Source: CAYOMP01 sp964405075 (GTDB lineage Bacteria; Bacillota; Clostridia; Lachnospirales; Lachnospiraceae). From it: a stretch of 6,615 nt of DNA. The notes beneath the pieces were generated by a model. It was not told the origin of the DNA and did no database searches. It saw only the letters and a list, made by a program, of their open reading frames with translations. A program made the position numbers and the translations under genes. This document shows, in pieces, positions 6,104-6,615 of the stretch. Numbering within the stretch: position 1 is the stretch's first letter; each line of letters starts with the position of its first letter. Location: NCBI GenBank assembly GCA_964405075.1, contig CAYOMP010000155.1:1-6615 (forward strand). Direction: 5' to 3'.

Positions 6104-6160
6104 CTAAAACATACACAAATGTAAGCTTTTATTACATTCGATGCAGCTTTTAGTGTTCAA
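6104..6160 (-). CDS. Possible 18-residue leader peptide ahead of the YitT gene
   Basis: AGGAGG (6167-6172) is followed at an ideal 6 nt by TTG (6158-6160). That opens MNTKSCIECNKSLHLCMF and stops at TAG (6104-6106), 19 nt before the YitT ATG. The peptide has three cysteines, two of them as CIEC. It lies in a different frame from YitT. This is the only strong ribosome binding site between the receiver gene and YitT, so it may feed ribosomes to the YitT start by coupling or act as a leader. Alternatives are that the TTG is instead the -35 of a promoter, or that the site is a relic of an earlier YitT start lost through a 1-nt indel. No comparison is possible here. Confidence 0.3.
   Translation of the reverse strand: MNTKSCIECNKSLHLCMF
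6131..6160 (-). promoter_or_regulatory. Weak candidate promoter for the YitT gene
   Basis: TTGAAC (6155-6160) and TGTAAT (6131-6136) are 18 bp apart on the minus strand, with 4 of 6 and 5 of 6 matches to the sigma-A consensus. The -10 overlaps one arm of a small inverted repeat, AATGTAA/TTACATT (6118-6124 and 6132-6138). The -35 coincides with the TTG of the possible leader peptide, so both readings need not be real. Without it, YitT would depend on readthrough from the receiver gene. Confidence 0.2.
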
Positions 6161-6181
6161 GTATATCCTCCTATTTTAATC

Positions 6182-6615
6182 CTAAAAATCAGACAATTTT
6201 GCTAATATATCTTCTACCTCTTCTTCTACCAAAGGAGTTCTTAACACATATTTACATTCGTCATATATATTTTTGTTTACTACTTCATTTGGTGATTTTG
6301 AGGTAATTAAAACCACTGGAACTTGTTTTCTTTTTGCCTTTTCACATATCTTCTCCAGATATAGTGCTGAATTGTCGATATTAATAAAAATATAATCTAT
6401 CTTCTTTTCTTCTATAATAGCCAATGATAAAACCCCAGCTTCCTCACCGATAACATTATATTCTTTGTGTAACAATATTTCAAGGTTAGATGCCGCCATT
6501 AAATAATTATCTATATACAAAATTGTTTCCTTTGTTTTTTCAACATTAATAGCATTAGCTATTTTTTCTAACAGTATATTCTTATTAACAGGTTTTACTA
6601 TGTATCCGCTTGCTC
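6182..6615 (-). CDS. Tandem receiver-domain protein, C-terminal part (N-terminus beyond window edge)
   Basis: The frame is open from the right edge to TAG at 6182-6184, giving 143 visible residues. The TTG at 6518-6520 is internal, because in-frame coding continues upstream of it. The first visible stretch, ASGYIVKPVNKNILLEKIANAI, is the end of a receiver domain with the conserved Lys-Pro pair. After a short linker a second receiver-like domain follows: strand 1 ILYIDN (normally ILIVDD), IDYIFINIDN around the phospho-site with Asp at visible residue 80, VPVVLITSKS with the switch threonine, and CKYVLRTPL, where Arg-Thr-Pro replaces the usual Lys-Pro. Loss of one pocket acid and of the lysine suggests a degenerate receiver. 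The protein ends there, with no DNA-binding or enzymatic output domain after it. It could be a stand-alone two-receiver protein or the tail of a hybrid histidine kinase. It lies 97 nt upstream of the YitT gene on the same strand. Confidence 0.82.
   Translation of the reverse strand, partial: ASGYIVKPVNKNILLEKIANAINVEKTKETILYIDNYLMAASNLEILLHKEYNVIGEEAGVLSLAIIEEKKIDYIFINIDNSALYLEKICEKAKRKQVPVVLITSKSPNEVVNKNIYDECKYVLRTPLVEEEVEDILAKLSDF

Noticed and set aside
6118..6138. AATGTAA/TTACATT hairpin as a terminator between the receiver gene and YitT
   Set aside because: The 7-bp stem is AT-only apart from one G-C pair and has no uninterrupted T run after it on the minus strand.
6182..6520. Stand-alone 112-residue gene starting at the TTG at 6518-6520
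   Set aside because: The same frame continues without a stop to the right edge and encodes a clear receiver-domain end (GYIVKP...), so the TTG is internal.

Overview
The window is AT-rich, with strong AGGAGG-type ribosome binding sites and A/T-rich codon use. The gene content is typical of low-GC Firmicutes: an ABC-2 exporter with a NarL-type two-component system, and a YitT-family membrane protein. I infer a Clostridia genome, plausibly Lachnospiraceae, but nothing in the sequence fixes the species.

Layout. Positions 1-2792 (minus strand) hold a three-gene ABC exporter operon. It reads from the middle of the window toward the left edge: ATPase (1848-2792), ABC-2 permease (697-1833), then a second ABC-2 permease (710 down to the left edge, cut off). 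The spacing is tight: 14 nt between the first two genes and a 14-nt overlap between the permeases. Positions 2793-3197 are a divergent control region. It contains a 13-bp-period tandem repeat, a perfect 14-bp palindrome, a good promoter facing right, a weaker one facing left, and a long leader ahead of the kinase. Positions 3198-4962 (plus strand) hold a membrane histidine kinase of the HisKA_3/HPK7 type and a NarL/LuxR-family response regulator. Positions 4963-5187 hold a locally GC-richer, structured repeat element and a bidirectional terminator shared with the converging gene. Positions 5188-6084 (minus) encode a YitT/DUF2179 membrane protein. Positions 6182-6615 (minus) encode the C-terminal part of a protein with two receiver domains, the second degenerate.

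How the genes fit together. A kinase and NarL-type regulator divergent from an ATPase-permease-permease exporter resembles Bacillus subtilis LnrJK/LnrLMN (linearmycin resistance) and YvfTU/YvfRS. The simplest model is that the kinase senses a membrane-active compound or membrane stress, and that the regulator binds the repeats at 2865-2912, which lie between the two promoters, to control the exporter and perhaps its own operon. The substrate cannot be read from the sequence. The YitT gene and the two-receiver gene form a separate minus-strand unit, insulated by the terminator.

The most unusual observations concern expression control and non-coding structure. The kinase has its only good Shine-Dalgarno 44 nt upstream of its start, separated by a perfect 8-bp hairpin that could bring the two together. 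A structured element with two 23-bp direct repeats follows the regulator. A possible 18-residue cysteine-containing leader peptide precedes the YitT gene. No clearly new multi-gene system is evident.
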